Of a stretch of 64,000 nt of DNA, positions 1 to 8,732 are shown piece by piece. Made by a program: the position numbers and the translations under genes. A model generated the notes under the pieces. The model was not told the DNA's origin, did no database searches, and saw only the letters and a list, made by a program, of their open reading frames with translations. Positions within the stretch are counted from its first letter, which is position 1; each line of letters opens with the position of its first letter. This DNA is from Streptomyces sp. BV286 (lineage in GTDB: Bacteria > Actinomycetota > Actinomycetes > Streptomycetales > Streptomycetaceae), in contig NZ_JAHRIB010000048.1 of assembly GCF_019090165.1 (NCBI RefSeq), forward strand, positions 62,001 through 126,000, given 5' to 3'.

Positions 1-6
1 CGTGCA

Positions 7-44
7 GCGCGGCGGACCCGGTGACGCAGCCGGGTCCGCCGCGC
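7..44. terminator. strong hairpin at the left edge
   Basis: A perfect 15-bp inverted repeat has arms at 7-21 and 30-44 around an 8-nt loop, all very GC-rich and without a following T tract. It lies upstream of the first gene. It is probably the terminator of a gene outside the window, since Streptomyces terminators often lack the U run. Confidence 0.5.
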
Positions 45-163
45 GGCTGTGGGACGCGACGCTTGTCGCTGTGCGCGGCGGCGGTCCTCGGGGCTCGCTT
101 AGAATTCTGGTGATCATGCTCGGGGGGTTCGGACGGGGGCGTGGTGATCAGAAGGGGTCGGAG

Positions 164-2470
164 TTGAACGGCGAGCAGGCGGCCTTCGGGGCGCTGCTGC
201 GGGACATGCGGATGTCCGCGTCACTGACCATCGAGGGCCTGGCGGAGGCGTCGGGCGTGAGCGTGCGGGGCATCGGGGACCTGGAGCGGGGACGGCGGGC
301 GGCTCCGCAGCGGCGGACCGTCGCCGCACTCGCGGACGGTCTGGGGCTGGGTGACGCGCAGCGCGAGCGACTGCTGACGGCCGCACGCGCCGGACGCAGC
401 CCGGCATACAGCCCCGTGGGGGTACGGGCCCTGCCGCGTGGCATCGACGACTTCGTGGGCCGGGAGCGGGAGTTGGAGCGCCTGGCGGAGTTCGCCCGGC
501 GCACGGCCGCCCGGCACGGAGGGGCAAGCGGAAGCGGCAGCGGAACCGGCGAGGGGAGCGCTGGGGTTCCGCTGGTCGTGGCGGTGTCCGGAGCGCCGGG
601 TACGGGCAAGACCACACTTGCTCTGCACGCCGTGCGGGAGTTCGCCGACCTGTTCCCGGACGGGCAACTGGTGGTGGACCTGCGGGGCATGGACGACGTC
701 CCGCCGCAGCCGGCCGAACTGATGCTCGGGGTGCTCCGGGCTCTCCAGGTGGCCGACCGGGACCTCGCCAGGACCGGTCCTGGGGGTCATCCCGGGTTGT
801 ATCGCCAACTGCTGGCCGATCGGCGGTACTTGCTGGTGCTGGACAACGCCCGCGACGAGGCCCAGGTACGTCCCCTGCTGCCGGGCAGCGGCGCGTGCAT
901 GGTGGTGGTGACCAGTCGCCGCATGCTCACCGGTTTGGAGAGCGTGCACCGCCTTCCGCTGGGGGAACTCGGTGTGCGGGAGTCCGCCGAGTTCCTGACC
1001 GCGATGGTCGGAACGGAACGCGCCGTCGCCGACCCGGACGCTCTCTCCGATGTCGCCCGGCGCTGTGGTCATCTGCCGTTGGCCTTGCGGGTGGCGGGCA
1101 ACTGGCTGGCCACTCGCACCGGTTGGACCGTGGGCCGGCTGGCCGACCGTCTCGCGCTGGAGGAACGTCGGCTGGACGCCCTGGCTGCCGGTGACGTACG
1201 CGTGGCGGCCGCCTTCGACCTGTCGTACCGCCAGCTCACCCCGGTGGCCGCCCGGCTCTTCCGCCGCCTCGCTCTCGTGCCGGGCCCCGACACCGGCGCC
1301 GCGTGCGCGGCGCAGTTGACGGGGCAGCAGGTGTTCGACGCGGAGGACACGCTGGAAGAACTGGTCGAGGCCGGGCTGCTCGGCGCCGACCAGGACCGCT
1401 ACCGGCTCCATGACCTGCTGCGGCTGTACGCCCGGACCCGCCTGGAGGCCGAAGAGAGCGTCCAGGACACGGCCCTGGCCCGTGCGGCACTGCATCGCTG
1501 GCTGCTGGACACGGCGACCATCGCCGGCCGCTGGTTCGAGCCCGACCACGGTGCCCCGTCCGAAGGCTGGCAGGGCGTGGTGGACCTGTCCAGCGCCGAC
1601 CGGGCCCGTGAGTGGCTGCAGGCCGAGGGTGCCAACTGGCTGGGCGCCCTGCGCGCGGCCGCGACGGCCGGTGATCATGCCACGGTGGTGGAGGTGGCCG
1701 AGGCCCTGCACTGGTTCTCCGACCAGTGGATCTTCTGGGGGCACTGGCCCGAGGTGTTCGACACGGCGGTCCGTTCCGCACAGGCCCTGGGAGACGCCGT
1801 CGTCGAGGCGACCCAGCTCAACTACCACGCCTGGGCCCTGTTGTTGTGCGAAGGAAGACCCGGGGACAGTCTGGTCCGTTCCGCCCAGGCACTTCAGGTG
1901 GCCGAGCGGGCCGGCGACCTGACCCAGCGGGCATGGGCCCACAGCTACACGTCGTGGGCCCACACACTGCTCGGCGACTACCCGCAGGCTCTCGATGCCT
2001 CCCGCGAGGCCGCCCGGTTGTTCGAGGCAGTCGGTGACCTCCACGGCACCCTCCAGGGCAAGGCCGGTTACGGCATCATCCTGCTGCGTGCGGGCCGGAC
2101 CGAGGAAGCCCTCGCCTCCGACCTGGACACGCTTGCCTTCCTGGACGAGACGGGCGACCGCATGGAGCCGCACATCGCCGCCATGGGCCGGCTCAACCTG
2201 CATGCGGGCATCGGCCTCGCCTACAGCGTCATGGAGCGATGGAAGGAGTCCGTCGCTCATCTGCAGACCGCCATCGACCTCAGCGTCGCGGCCCGCAACA
2301 CGGCCATGCTGTCTCGTTGCCTGATCCGCCTGGGCGAGTCCCTGCTGTCCGCCGGACGCCCTGAGGAGGCACGGCAGGCCTTCGTCCGCTGTGTCTCTCT
2401 CGGCCTCGACGCCGACCCGCAACGTGTCGCCGAGGCACGCGAGCGGCTCGCTGCCCTGCACGCTGGTTGA
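164..2470 (+). CDS. XRE helix-turn-helix / NB-ARC / TPR regulator (AfsR-like without SARP domain)
   Basis: This is a cytoplasmic signal-transduction ATPase of the STAND class, 768 aa. Residues about 1-65 form a Cro/C1-type helix-turn-helix (LAEASGVSVRGIGDLERG). An NB-ARC domain follows with P-loop GAPGTGKTT near residue 145 and a Walker-B-like LLVLDNA near 224. The last 250 residues are TPR-like helices. In this family the TPRs sense a ligand or partner and the HTH binds DNA; the target here is unknown. I chose TTG at 164 because AAGGGG lies 6 nt upstream and homologues typically begin just before a similar AFGALLR segment. An in-frame ATG at 116 is the alternative, and the frame stays open to the window edge. 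It stands alone, with no co-directional partner close by. Confidence 0.85.
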   Translation: MNGEQAAFGALLRDMRMSASLTIEGLAEASGVSVRGIGDLERGRRAAPQRRTVAALADGLGLGDAQRERLLTAARAGRSPAYSPVGVRALPRGIDDFVGRERELERLAEFARRTAARHGGASGSGSGTGEGSAGVPLVVAVSGAPGTGKTTLALHAVREFADLFPDGQLVVDLRGMDDVPPQPAELMLGVLRALQVADRDLARTGPGGHPGLYRQLLADRRYLLVLDNARDEAQVRPLLPGSGACMVVVTSRRMLTGLESVHRLPLGELGVRESAEFLTAMVGTERAVADPDALSDVARRCGHLPLALRVAGNWLATRTGWTVGRLADRLALEERRLDALAAGDVRVAAAFDLSYRQLTPVAARLFRRLALVPGPDTGAACAAQLTGQQVFDAEDTLEELVEAGLLGADQDRYRLHDLLRLYARTRLEAEESVQDTALARAALHRWLLDTATIAGRWFEPDHGAPSEGWQGVVDLSSADRAREWLQAEGANWLGALRAAATAGDHATVVEVAEALHWFSDQWIFWGHWPEVFDTAVRSAQALGDAVVEATQLNYHAWALLLCEGRPGDSLVRSAQALQVAERAGDLTQRAWAHSYTSWAHTLLGDYPQALDASREAARLFEAVGDLHGTLQGKAGYGIILLRAGRTEEALASDLDTLAFLDETGDRMEPHIAAMGRLNLHAGIGLAYSVMERWKESVAHLQTAIDLSVAARNTAMLSRCLIRLGESLLSAGRPEEARQAFVRCVSLGLDADPQRVAEARERLAALHAG

Positions 2471-2929
2471 GAGGCGACGGGGCCTCTCTGCTTCCCGCAC
2501 GCCAGTGCCTCCTCGGGGTGCCTCTCGATTCCCTGAGCGCACCGAACTGTTGCCAGCGGGCACCGAACCGCTCCCAGCGCGCACAACGGGGGACCGCGGC
2601 CGACCCGGCAGACTTTCTGCCTGCTTTGTGCCTGGAGCTCCGGACCTGCCTCTGTTTGGCTTCTCTCAGCGGGGACCCGGGCCGCGACGATGCTGCCCGG
2701 CCCGGCCGCAGTGCTGCGGCCCACCGCCCGCGGCAGGCGCCGACTCTGTGCACTGTCAGGCCAATGACCGTGCACTCGCCGACAACCTGAACCTGCCGGC
2801 CGGCCCTGGCGTGACGAACGACAGCCCACAGCGCTTCGCGCACGGCTTCTTGCCGCACGAGGTACTGCGCCGGAGTCAGGCCGTTGGCGCCGGATGAGCC
2901 GGCGCACCGACGAAACACTGGAGATGCAC
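2471..2929. other. 459-bp gap without a convincing gene
   Basis: Open frames exist on both strands but none has a ribosome site or a recognisable domain. The reverse strand at about 2750-2900 reads NGLTPAQYLV followed by a helical stretch. That faintly resembles the end of a transposase or integrase core, but it is too short and unsupported to call a remnant. Confidence 0.4.
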
Positions 2930-3910
2930 ATGTCCCACTCCGACGAGCCGGTTCAGACCGTCCAACCGGTCCTGGAGCCCGCGGCGGCCGCCTTCGCCGA
3001 GGCGACCGCCAACCCGCCGTACCTGTTCGATCTGCCTCTGGCGGAGGGACGAAAGACCGTCGACGAGGTGCAGTCGGGCGAGATCGACAAGCCCGCGGTC
3101 GACGAGGAGTGGATCACCGTACCGGGCGGTCCGACAGGCAGCGTCCGAGCGCGCATCGTCAAGCCCGCGGGGGCGACCGGCACCCTGCCGGTGATCCTCT
3201 ACATCCATGGCGCGGGCTGGGTGTTCGGCAACGCCCACACCCACGACCGTCTGGTGCGCGAGCTGGCCGTCGGTGCGGAGGCGGCAGTGGTCTTCCCCGA
3301 GTACGACCTGTCGCCCGAGGCCCGCTACCCGGTGGCCGTCGAGCAGAACTACGCGGTCGCGCAGTGGATCGTCCAGCAGGGCGCGGCCAAGGGCCTGGAC
3401 GGGACGAGGCTGGCCGTGGCCGGTGACTCCGTCGGCGGCAACATGAGCGCCGCGCTGACCCTGATGGCCAAGGAGCGCGGTGACGTACCGCTGGTGCAGC
3501 AGGTGCTGTTCTACCCGGTCACGGACGCGAGTTTCGACACCGGCTCGTACCACCAGTTCGCCACCGGCTACTTCCTGCGCCGGGACGGCATGCAGTGGTT
3601 CTGGGACCAGTACACGACCGATGAGGCCGATCGCGCGCAGATCACCGCCTCCCCGTTGCGCGCCACCACCGAGCAGCTCACCGGTCTGCCCCCGGCCCTG
3701 GTCGTCACCGGCGAGGCGGACGTGCTGCGCGACGAGGGCGAGGCGTACGCCAACAAGCTGCGTGAGGCCGGTGTTCCGGTGACCGCCGTGCGCTTCCAGG
3801 GCATCATCCACGACTTCGTCATGCTCAACGCGCTGCGCGAGACCCATGCCGCCGAGGCCGCCATCACCCTGGCCGTCGGCACCCTGCGCACTGCCCTGCA
3901 CACCGTCTGA
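2930..3910 (+). CDS. alpha/beta hydrolase, hormone-sensitive-lipase family esterase
   Basis: A cytoplasmic carboxylesterase of 326 aa, the usual family length, predicted to cleave short or medium acyl esters. It has the oxyanion-hole motif HGAGW near residue 93 (an HGGG variant), the nucleophile motif GDSVGGN near 165, an acid in the GEADVLRDEG segment and the catalytic His in IIHDF near 292. ATG 2930 is preceded by GGAG at a good distance. Upstream in-frame ATGs at 2894 and 2924 are possible but have weaker sites. A second alpha/beta hydrolase starts 19 bp downstream, so the two probably form one transcript that ends at the hairpin at 4733-4785. The substrate is unknown. Confidence 0.9.
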   Translation: MSHSDEPVQTVQPVLEPAAAAFAEATANPPYLFDLPLAEGRKTVDEVQSGEIDKPAVDEEWITVPGGPTGSVRARIVKPAGATGTLPVILYIHGAGWVFGNAHTHDRLVRELAVGAEAAVVFPEYDLSPEARYPVAVEQNYAVAQWIVQQGAAKGLDGTRLAVAGDSVGGNMSAALTLMAKERGDVPLVQQVLFYPVTDASFDTGSYHQFATGYFLRRDGMQWFWDQYTTDEADRAQITASPLRATTEQLTGLPPALVVTGEADVLRDEGEAYANKLREAGVPVTAVRFQGIIHDFVMLNALRETHAAEAAITLAVGTLRTALHTV

Positions 3911-3929
3911 TCCAGGAGAGAACCCACAC

Positions 3930-4649
3930 ATGAGCACGTCCACTCCGACCGTCGTCCTGGTCCACGGCGCCTTCGCCGACGCGGCCAGCTGGTCCGGCGT
4001 CATCACCGAGCTGCAGAGCCACGGCATTCCGGTGATCGCCCCGCCCAACCCGCTGCGCGGGCTGGCCGCCGATGCCGCCCATGTCGCCTCCGTGGCCGCG
4101 CAGATCGACGGCCCCGTCGTGCTGGTCGGCCACTCCTACGGCGGCGCGCTGATCACCGTGGCGGGTACCACCGACAACGTCGTAGGACTGGTCTACGTCG
4201 CGGCGTACGTCCTCGAGGAGGGCGAGAGCCTTGGTGAACTGCAGGGCCGATTCCCCGACTCGCCACTGGTCAGCAACCTGAAGGAGTGGACGTACCCCGT
4301 CGGGGGCGGCGACTCGGCAACTGAGGTGACCATCACCGCGGATGCCTTCCCGTCGGTCTTCGCCGCGGACGTGCCGCAAGAGGTCACGACGGTCCTGGCG
4401 GTCGCCCAGCGCCCGCTCGCAGCCGGTGCCTTCACGGAGACGGCCTCCGCCGCCGCGTGGCAGACCAAGCCCTCCTGGGCGCTGGTGGCCGGCGCGGACC
4501 AGGCGATCAATCCCGAGGTCGAGCGGTTCGGCGCGAAGCGTGCCGGGGCGACCGTCGTCGAGCTGGAGGGCGCCTCGCACGCGGTCGCCGTCTCCCAGCC
4601 CAAGGCCGTCGCCGACCTGATCCGCGACGCGGTGCGCGCGGTGAGCTGA
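3930..4649 (+). CDS. alpha/beta hydrolase (small AB_hydrolase-type)
   Basis: A compact alpha/beta hydrolase of 239 aa, probably cytoplasmic, of the group often annotated as esterase or haloperoxidase-like. The LVHGAFADAASW strand-turn near residue 10 supplies the oxyanion hole. The nucleophile elbow is GHSYGG near residue 67, the acid lies in GADQAINP and the His in GASHAVAVSQP. The ATG is well set by AGGAGAG 9-15 nt upstream. It is co-transcribed with the esterase before it, and the pair may act in sequence on one ester, which is inference from the spacing only. Confidence 0.88.
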   Translation: MSTSTPTVVLVHGAFADAASWSGVITELQSHGIPVIAPPNPLRGLAADAAHVASVAAQIDGPVVLVGHSYGGALITVAGTTDNVVGLVYVAAYVLEEGESLGELQGRFPDSPLVSNLKEWTYPVGGGDSATEVTITADAFPSVFAADVPQEVTTVLAVAQRPLAAGAFTETASAAAWQTKPSWALVAGADQAINPEVERFGAKRAGATVVELEGASHAVAVSQPKAVADLIRDAVRAVS

Positions 4650-4732
4650 CCGCCGAGGCGGACGACCGCGCGGGCGAACTCCCCTGCCCGGCCGCCGAGT
4701 CCGCACGGCAGGCCCCCGAACACCGACGGCCT

Positions 4733-4785
4733 GAACGGGGCCGGCCCACCAGGAGGCGACTGCGCCTGGTGGCCCGGCCCCGTTC
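4733..4785 (+). terminator. hairpin terminator after the two hydrolases
   Basis: A roughly 21-bp stem (arms starting GAACGGGGCCGG and ending CCGGCCCCGTTC) with one internal mismatch lies about 85 bp after the second hydrolase stop. It is likely a factor-independent terminator. The rest of the 317-bp gap up to 4924 holds no gene that I can support. Confidence 0.7.
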
Positions 4786-4924
4786 GGCGTTCGAGCCCTC
4801 GTGGATGTCGAAGCCCTTCGACGTGCCGACCGACTCCTTCTGCCGCCCGCTTCCTGCCGCCCCGCGTCTCCACGCCGTCACGCACATCTCTTCCGTACTG
4901 ATCGGTGCAGATATGCTACGGTCC

Positions 4925-4950
4925 ATTTCAGTACCGAACGGTACTGAAAT
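4925..4950. promoter_or_regulatory. 26-bp perfect palindromic operator before the SDR gene
   Basis: Arms ATTTCAGTACCG and CGGTACTGAAAT are separated only by AA. They end 16 bp before the GTG start of the SDR gene and overlap its leader. TATGCT at 4912-4917 could be a -10 box, which would place the palindrome at or just after the transcription start. A related half-site, CCGTACTGATCGG, lies at 4893-4905. This is typical of a TetR-family operator, but no TetR gene is adjacent. Confidence 0.7.
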
Positions 4951-4966
4951 ATACGGAGGTCGGTTC

Positions 4967-5716
4967 GTGGGACAGCTTGAGGACAAGACCGCAGTCATTA
5001 CCGGCGGCAGCACCGGGATCGGCATGGCAACCGCCGTCCGGCTCGCCGCCGAGGGCGCGCACGTGTTCATCACCGGCCGGCGCAAGGCCGAACTGGACGC
5101 GGCCGTGGACCTCATCGGCCCGGCGGGAGCCACCGGAGTGGTGGGGGACATCTCCGATCCGGCCGACCTGGATCGCCTGTACGACGCGGTCCGTGCTCGG
5201 GGCCGGGGCCTGGACGTGGTCTTCGCGAACGCGGCGAGCGCATCGTTCGCGACCCTGGAGCAGACCACCGAGCAGCACTTCCACCAGACCTTCGACGTCA
5301 ACGTGCTCGGCACGCTGCTCACCGTGCAGAAGGCGCTGCCGCTGCTCAACGACGGCGCATCGGTGATCCTCAACTCCTCGGTCCGCGCCGGGGACGGAGT
5401 CGTGGCCTTCGGCACGTACGCGGCTTCCAAGGCGGCCATCCGGTCCTACGCCCGGACCTGGGCCAACGAGCTCAAGGAGCGCAACGTCCGGGTCAACGCG
5501 ATCTCCCCGGGCACGATCGACACTCCTGGACTCGATGCGGTCGTCAGTACCGGGAGCGCACCCGTCACCAAGGACCAGTTCGCCGCAGGCATTCCACTCG
5601 ACCGGATAGGGCACCCGGACGAGGTCGCCAACGTGGTGGCCTTCCTCGCTTCGGAACAGAGCAGCTTCATCCTCGGAGCCAACCTGTACATCGACGGCGG
5701 CGAGACCCAGATCTAG
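4967..5716 (+). CDS. SDR family NAD(P)-dependent oxidoreductase
   Basis: A classical short-chain dehydrogenase/reductase of 249 aa, cytoplasmic, interconverting an alcohol and a ketone with NAD(P)H. It shows the cofactor motif TGGSTGIG at residues 11-18, NAA in the FANAAS strand, the catalytic Ser in LNSSVRAG, Tyr and Lys in YAASKAA near 151-155, and the C-terminal FLASEQSSFILGANLYIDGG typical of FabG-like members. The GTG start follows GGAGG with about 7 nt spacing. Expression is probably controlled by the palindrome at 4925-4950. It is a single-gene unit. Confidence 0.9.
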   Translation: MGQLEDKTAVITGGSTGIGMATAVRLAAEGAHVFITGRRKAELDAAVDLIGPAGATGVVGDISDPADLDRLYDAVRARGRGLDVVFANAASASFATLEQTTEQHFHQTFDVNVLGTLLTVQKALPLLNDGASVILNSSVRAGDGVVAFGTYAASKAAIRSYARTWANELKERNVRVNAISPGTIDTPGLDAVVSTGSAPVTKDQFAAGIPLDRIGHPDEVANVVAFLASEQSSFILGANLYIDGGETQI

Positions 5717-5813
5717 CACCGGGACATCCAGGGCCGTACGCGATATTCGGCACCGTCGCAGCAAGCGCTGTCCTATAGTCGGCGCCGGCCATAGGCATCG
5801 GAAAGGCGCTCGC

Positions 5814-6791
5814 ATGTACGACACCGTCGACCTCATCGCTGAGACCTACGCGCTCGGCGCGGGGCCTTGGACGATGACACCCGTCACGCGTGGCGCGTTG
5901 GGCCAGATCTGGAAGCTGTCAGGGAACGGCTCCTCCTGGGCGGTGAAGGAGCTGCTCTTCGGCTGCGACGAGGAGCAGGTTCGCCGGGAGGCTTCCCTGC
6001 GGCAGGCGGCGGAGGACCTGGGCATAGCGTCACCGCGGCTCATTCCCACGCGCGACGGCGCACACGTCTCGCAGCCGACCGCATCTGGGGGAGGCTCCTT
6101 CGTCAAGCTGTACGACTGGATCGACGGCAGCCCCGCGGACCTGTCCGATCCGGACATCCTCGACTGGTTCGGGAGGGCCATGGGGTCGCTCCACACGGCG
6201 GGGCCCGGTACGAGTGAGACGCCCAACTCCTGGTACGAGGAGTGCCCCGGGGACGATCAGTGGAAAGTGCTGCACGAGAACGTTCGGCAGGCCGGGGTGC
6301 CCTGGTCGGACGCGCTGGGCGGGTTCATCGCCACCACCGCGGCGGAGCTGACGCGGCGGGTGACCTCGTCCGACCCCGCTGACCTGGTGTTTTCGCATCT
6401 CGACCTGCAGCCACAGAACGTGTTGGTCGGGACGAACGGGCCGGTCCTCCTCGACTGGGACAACGCGGGACCGGTTTCGGCGGAACGAGAGCTGGCGCGC
6501 GCCGTGTACGTATGGTCCGGGCGGAATCAAGCGAACCCTGATTCCGCCCGGCGGCTGGTCCGCGCCTATCGAAGCGCCGGAGGTCGCGCCACAGTCGAAG
6601 GTCCGCAGTCGTTCTCGATGCTCTTCGCGACAGAACTCAACTACGTCCGCGTACAGGCCGAGTGCGCCATCGATCCGACCGTCACCGCCGCGCAACGGGA
6701 GTTCGCGAGCGGCCAGGTCGTCGCCTGTCTGCGCAGCCTGCCGGATCTGGCGGCCGTCTCCCGGTTGGCCGCGGCCGTGAAGGGGCTTTGA
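5814..6791 (+). CDS. APH-family phosphotransferase
   Basis: A small-molecule kinase of the aminoglycoside/choline/homoserine kinase fold, 325 aa, cytoplasmic. The N-terminal lobe has the nucleotide-binding strand and a Lys in SWAVKELLF. The C-terminal lobe carries the catalytic loop HLDLQPQNVL and the metal-binding LLDWDNAG. The substrate cannot be told from sequence; it need not be an antibiotic. The ATG lies about 10 nt after GGAAAGG. The 3' end is odd: the last codons and the stop are part of a threefold imperfect repeat running into the intergenic space. The next gene is convergent. Confidence 0.82.
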   Translation: MYDTVDLIAETYALGAGPWTMTPVTRGALGQIWKLSGNGSSWAVKELLFGCDEEQVRREASLRQAAEDLGIASPRLIPTRDGAHVSQPTASGGGSFVKLYDWIDGSPADLSDPDILDWFGRAMGSLHTAGPGTSETPNSWYEECPGDDQWKVLHENVRQAGVPWSDALGGFIATTAAELTRRVTSSDPADLVFSHLDLQPQNVLVGTNGPVLLDWDNAGPVSAERELARAVYVWSGRNQANPDSARRLVRAYRSAGGRATVEGPQSFSMLFATELNYVRVQAECAIDPTVTAAQREFASGQVVACLRSLPDLAAVSRLAAAVKGL

Positions 6792-6826
6792 GGGACGGGA
6801 CTTTGAGGGACTGGGCTTTGAGGGTC
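6783..6826. repeat. three imperfect tandem repeats over the kinase stop codon
   Basis: A unit of about 14-16 bp containing CTTTGAGGG occurs three times in a row. The first copy contains the TGA of the kinase gene at 6789-6791. The copies fill most of the 53-bp gap to the convergent MFS gene. Confidence 0.65.
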
Positions 6827-6844
6827 GCCTGTGATCCGGGCGCG

Positions 6845-8089
6845 TCAGCCCGACGACTTGGTCGGGCACACCTCGTGCGCTGCCTCGGCCCGCACGGGCC
6901 GGGCAGGCTTGGCGACGGAGCGGGAGAAGAGCGCGGAGACCGCTACCGCCGTGAGCACGATCATGAGGGACGGCCGCAACCCGACGTGCTCACCGACGAG
7001 TCCGAGGATCGGCGGCCCGACGAGGAACGCGGTGTAGCCCATGGTCGCGACGGCGCTGACGCGGCGAGCCGAGTCGGCCGGGTCGTCGCCGGCGGCGGAG
7101 AGCGCGACGGGAAACCCGAGGGACGCGCCGAGTCCCCACAGGATCACGCCGAAGGCGCCGAGAGCGATGTGGGGTGCCAGGGAGACCGTCCCGATTCCGA
7201 CCACCGCGAGTCCGGCGCTGGCGAGCATGACGGGGGTACGGCCGTACCGGTCGAGGAGGAAGCCGCCGCTGAAGCGTCCGACAGCCATCGCCGCTCCGAA
7301 GAGGGCGTAGATCAGTGCGCCGACGGTGGCGGACAGGGCGAAGCCGTCGACGACGATGAGGGGCAGCCAGTCGTTCGCGGATCCCTCGGCGAGGGCCATG
7401 CCGAGGACGATGACTCCGATGCCCACCGTGCGGGGCTCTCGCCATATGGCGCGGGGCGAGGCGCTGGTGGGACCGGGCACGGCCGTGGTGTCCCCGGGGC
7501 GCGGGTCCGTGCGGCCCGTCGCGGACGGCAGGTTCGCCACGAGCCAGCACGAGGCTCCGGCGGACAGGACGGCCACGGTCGTGAGGTGTGTGACGACCGG
7601 GACGGACAGCAGGCCGGCGGCGAGGCCCATCAAGCCGCCGACGCAGGTCCCGAGGCTGTAGGAGCCGTGCAGCCCAGGGACGACGGTTCGGCCCATCGCG
7701 GCCTCCACGGCGACCCCCTCGACGTTCAGGGCGATCTCCCCCGAACCCATCCCGCAGCCGAAGAACGCCAGGCCCGCCGCGACCAGCCAGCCTGTCCCCG
7801 CCAGCGTTCCGAGGGCCACGACGGCCACACCCGTGACCACGGCGGCCATGCCCCACAGGATGACGAAGCGGGCGCCGTTTCGCGCGACGAGCTGCCCGCC
7901 GAGTGCGATACCGATCATGGAACCCACCGACAGGCCCGCGATGATGAAGCCCATCTCGGCGGTACTCGCTCCCGTGGCATCCCGGATCGCCGGTGTCCGG
8001 GAGACCCATGTGGAGATGCACAGCCCGGTGACGAGGAACGCGACGAGCAGAGCCGCCCGTCGGCGGGCCGGGCCGGGGTCCTTGGGCAT
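6845..8089 (-). CDS. MFS transporter (YbjJ-like)
   Basis: An inner-membrane major facilitator of 414 aa with about 12 hydrophobic segments. The first membrane helix contains LLVAFLVTGLCISTW and is followed by SRTPAIRDATG, the signature start of the YbjJ-like branch. Between helices 2 and 3 is LVARNGAR. Its direction and substrate are unknown. It is the third gene of a leftward set with an LLM oxidoreductase and a TetR regulator, 88 bp after the TetR stop, so it may export a compound that the regulator senses. The ATG has GGAG 9 nt upstream. Confidence 0.85.
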   Translation of the reverse strand: MPKDPGPARRRAALLVAFLVTGLCISTWVSRTPAIRDATGASTAEMGFIIAGLSVGSMIGIALGGQLVARNGARFVILWGMAAVVTGVAVVALGTLAGTGWLVAAGLAFFGCGMGSGEIALNVEGVAVEAAMGRTVVPGLHGSYSLGTCVGGLMGLAAGLLSVPVVTHLTTVAVLSAGASCWLVANLPSATGRTDPRPGDTTAVPGPTSASPRAIWREPRTVGIGVIVLGMALAEGSANDWLPLIVVDGFALSATVGALIYALFGAAMAVGRFSGGFLLDRYGRTPVMLASAGLAVVGIGTVSLAPHIALGAFGVILWGLGASLGFPVALSAAGDDPADSARRVSAVATMGYTAFLVGPPILGLVGEHVGLRPSLMIVLTAVAVSALFSRSVAKPARPVRAEAAHEVCPTKSSG

Positions 8090-8177
8090 ACGTGGTCTCC
8101 AGGAAGTCGGTTGCGTACGGTGTGCGGGTGCGCTCCAAGTGCCGTCCGCGCGACCGTGGGCAGGCGCTGCGGACCGG

Positions 8178-8732
8178 TCAGCTCGGCAGAGGGCCGACCA
8201 GGCGGTGCACGGCCTGGCGGACCCGGTCGAGGTCGAACGGCTCGGTCGAGATGTGGCTGTGCAGGACGAGGCCTTCCAACAGCGCGTCGATCATGGGCGC
8301 GAGCTCCGCGGGAAAGTGCCGTTCGAGGGAGGTGCGCGAGCGGAGCATCCAGTGCTGGATGAGCTCGCGGTAGCGGGGATCGCGCACGGCCAGGGCGTAC
8401 AGCTCGGCCACCAGGACCATGTCGCGCTCGTGACCGTCGCCCTGGGTGACGACGATGCGTACCACTCCCTCGCGGGGGTCCGTCCCGGGCGGCAGCGTCG
8501 TGAGGATCTGGTCGAAGCGGGAGTGCATGGTGTCGGCGAGGTGGGCGAACGCGGCGAGGAGCATGTCGTCGCGGGTGGGGAAGTGATAGGTCATCGATCC
8601 CAGGGGAACGTCGGCGGCCTGGGCGATGGACCGGTACGTCGCGCCCGGGGTGCCGTGCTCGGCGATCACGTCGAGCACGGCCTCGACGATGCGCTCGCGC
8701 CGCTCGGGGTCCGTGCGGCGGGTGCGGGTCAC
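8178..8732 (-). CDS. TetR/AcrR family transcriptional regulator
   Basis: A one-component repressor of 184 aa. The N-terminal helix-turn-helix lies in IVEAVLDVIAEHGTPGAT followed by AQAADVPLGSMTYHFPTRDD; the remainder is a helical ligand-binding domain. I chose GTG 8732 because it overlaps the stop of the upstream LLM gene by 4 bp (GTGA), implying translational coupling. A much longer open frame reaching 8999 is shadowed by that gene and is Arg/Pro-rich, so it is not coding. It probably represses its own operon through the palindrome near 9710 and may also act on the divergent monooxygenase operon. Confidence 0.88.
   Translation of the reverse strand: MTRTRRTDPERRERIVEAVLDVIAEHGTPGATYRSIAQAADVPLGSMTYHFPTRDDMLLAAFAHLADTMHSRFDQILTTLPPGTDPREGVVRIVVTQGDGHERDMVLVAELYALAVRDPRYRELIQHWMLRSRTSLERHFPAELAPMIDALLEGLVLHSHISTEPFDLDRVRQAVHRLVGPLPS

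Noticed and set aside
221..2584. 787-aa reverse-strand open frame
   Set aside because: It is antisense to the NB-ARC regulator, has no recognisable domain, and reflects third-position GC bias. The sense strand shows P-loop and TPR features.
2257..2918. possible transposase or integrase remnant (GLTPAQYL) on the reverse strand
   Set aside because: Only one short motif-like stretch is visible, with no inverted repeats, target duplication or further domain. A database search of this stretch would be needed.
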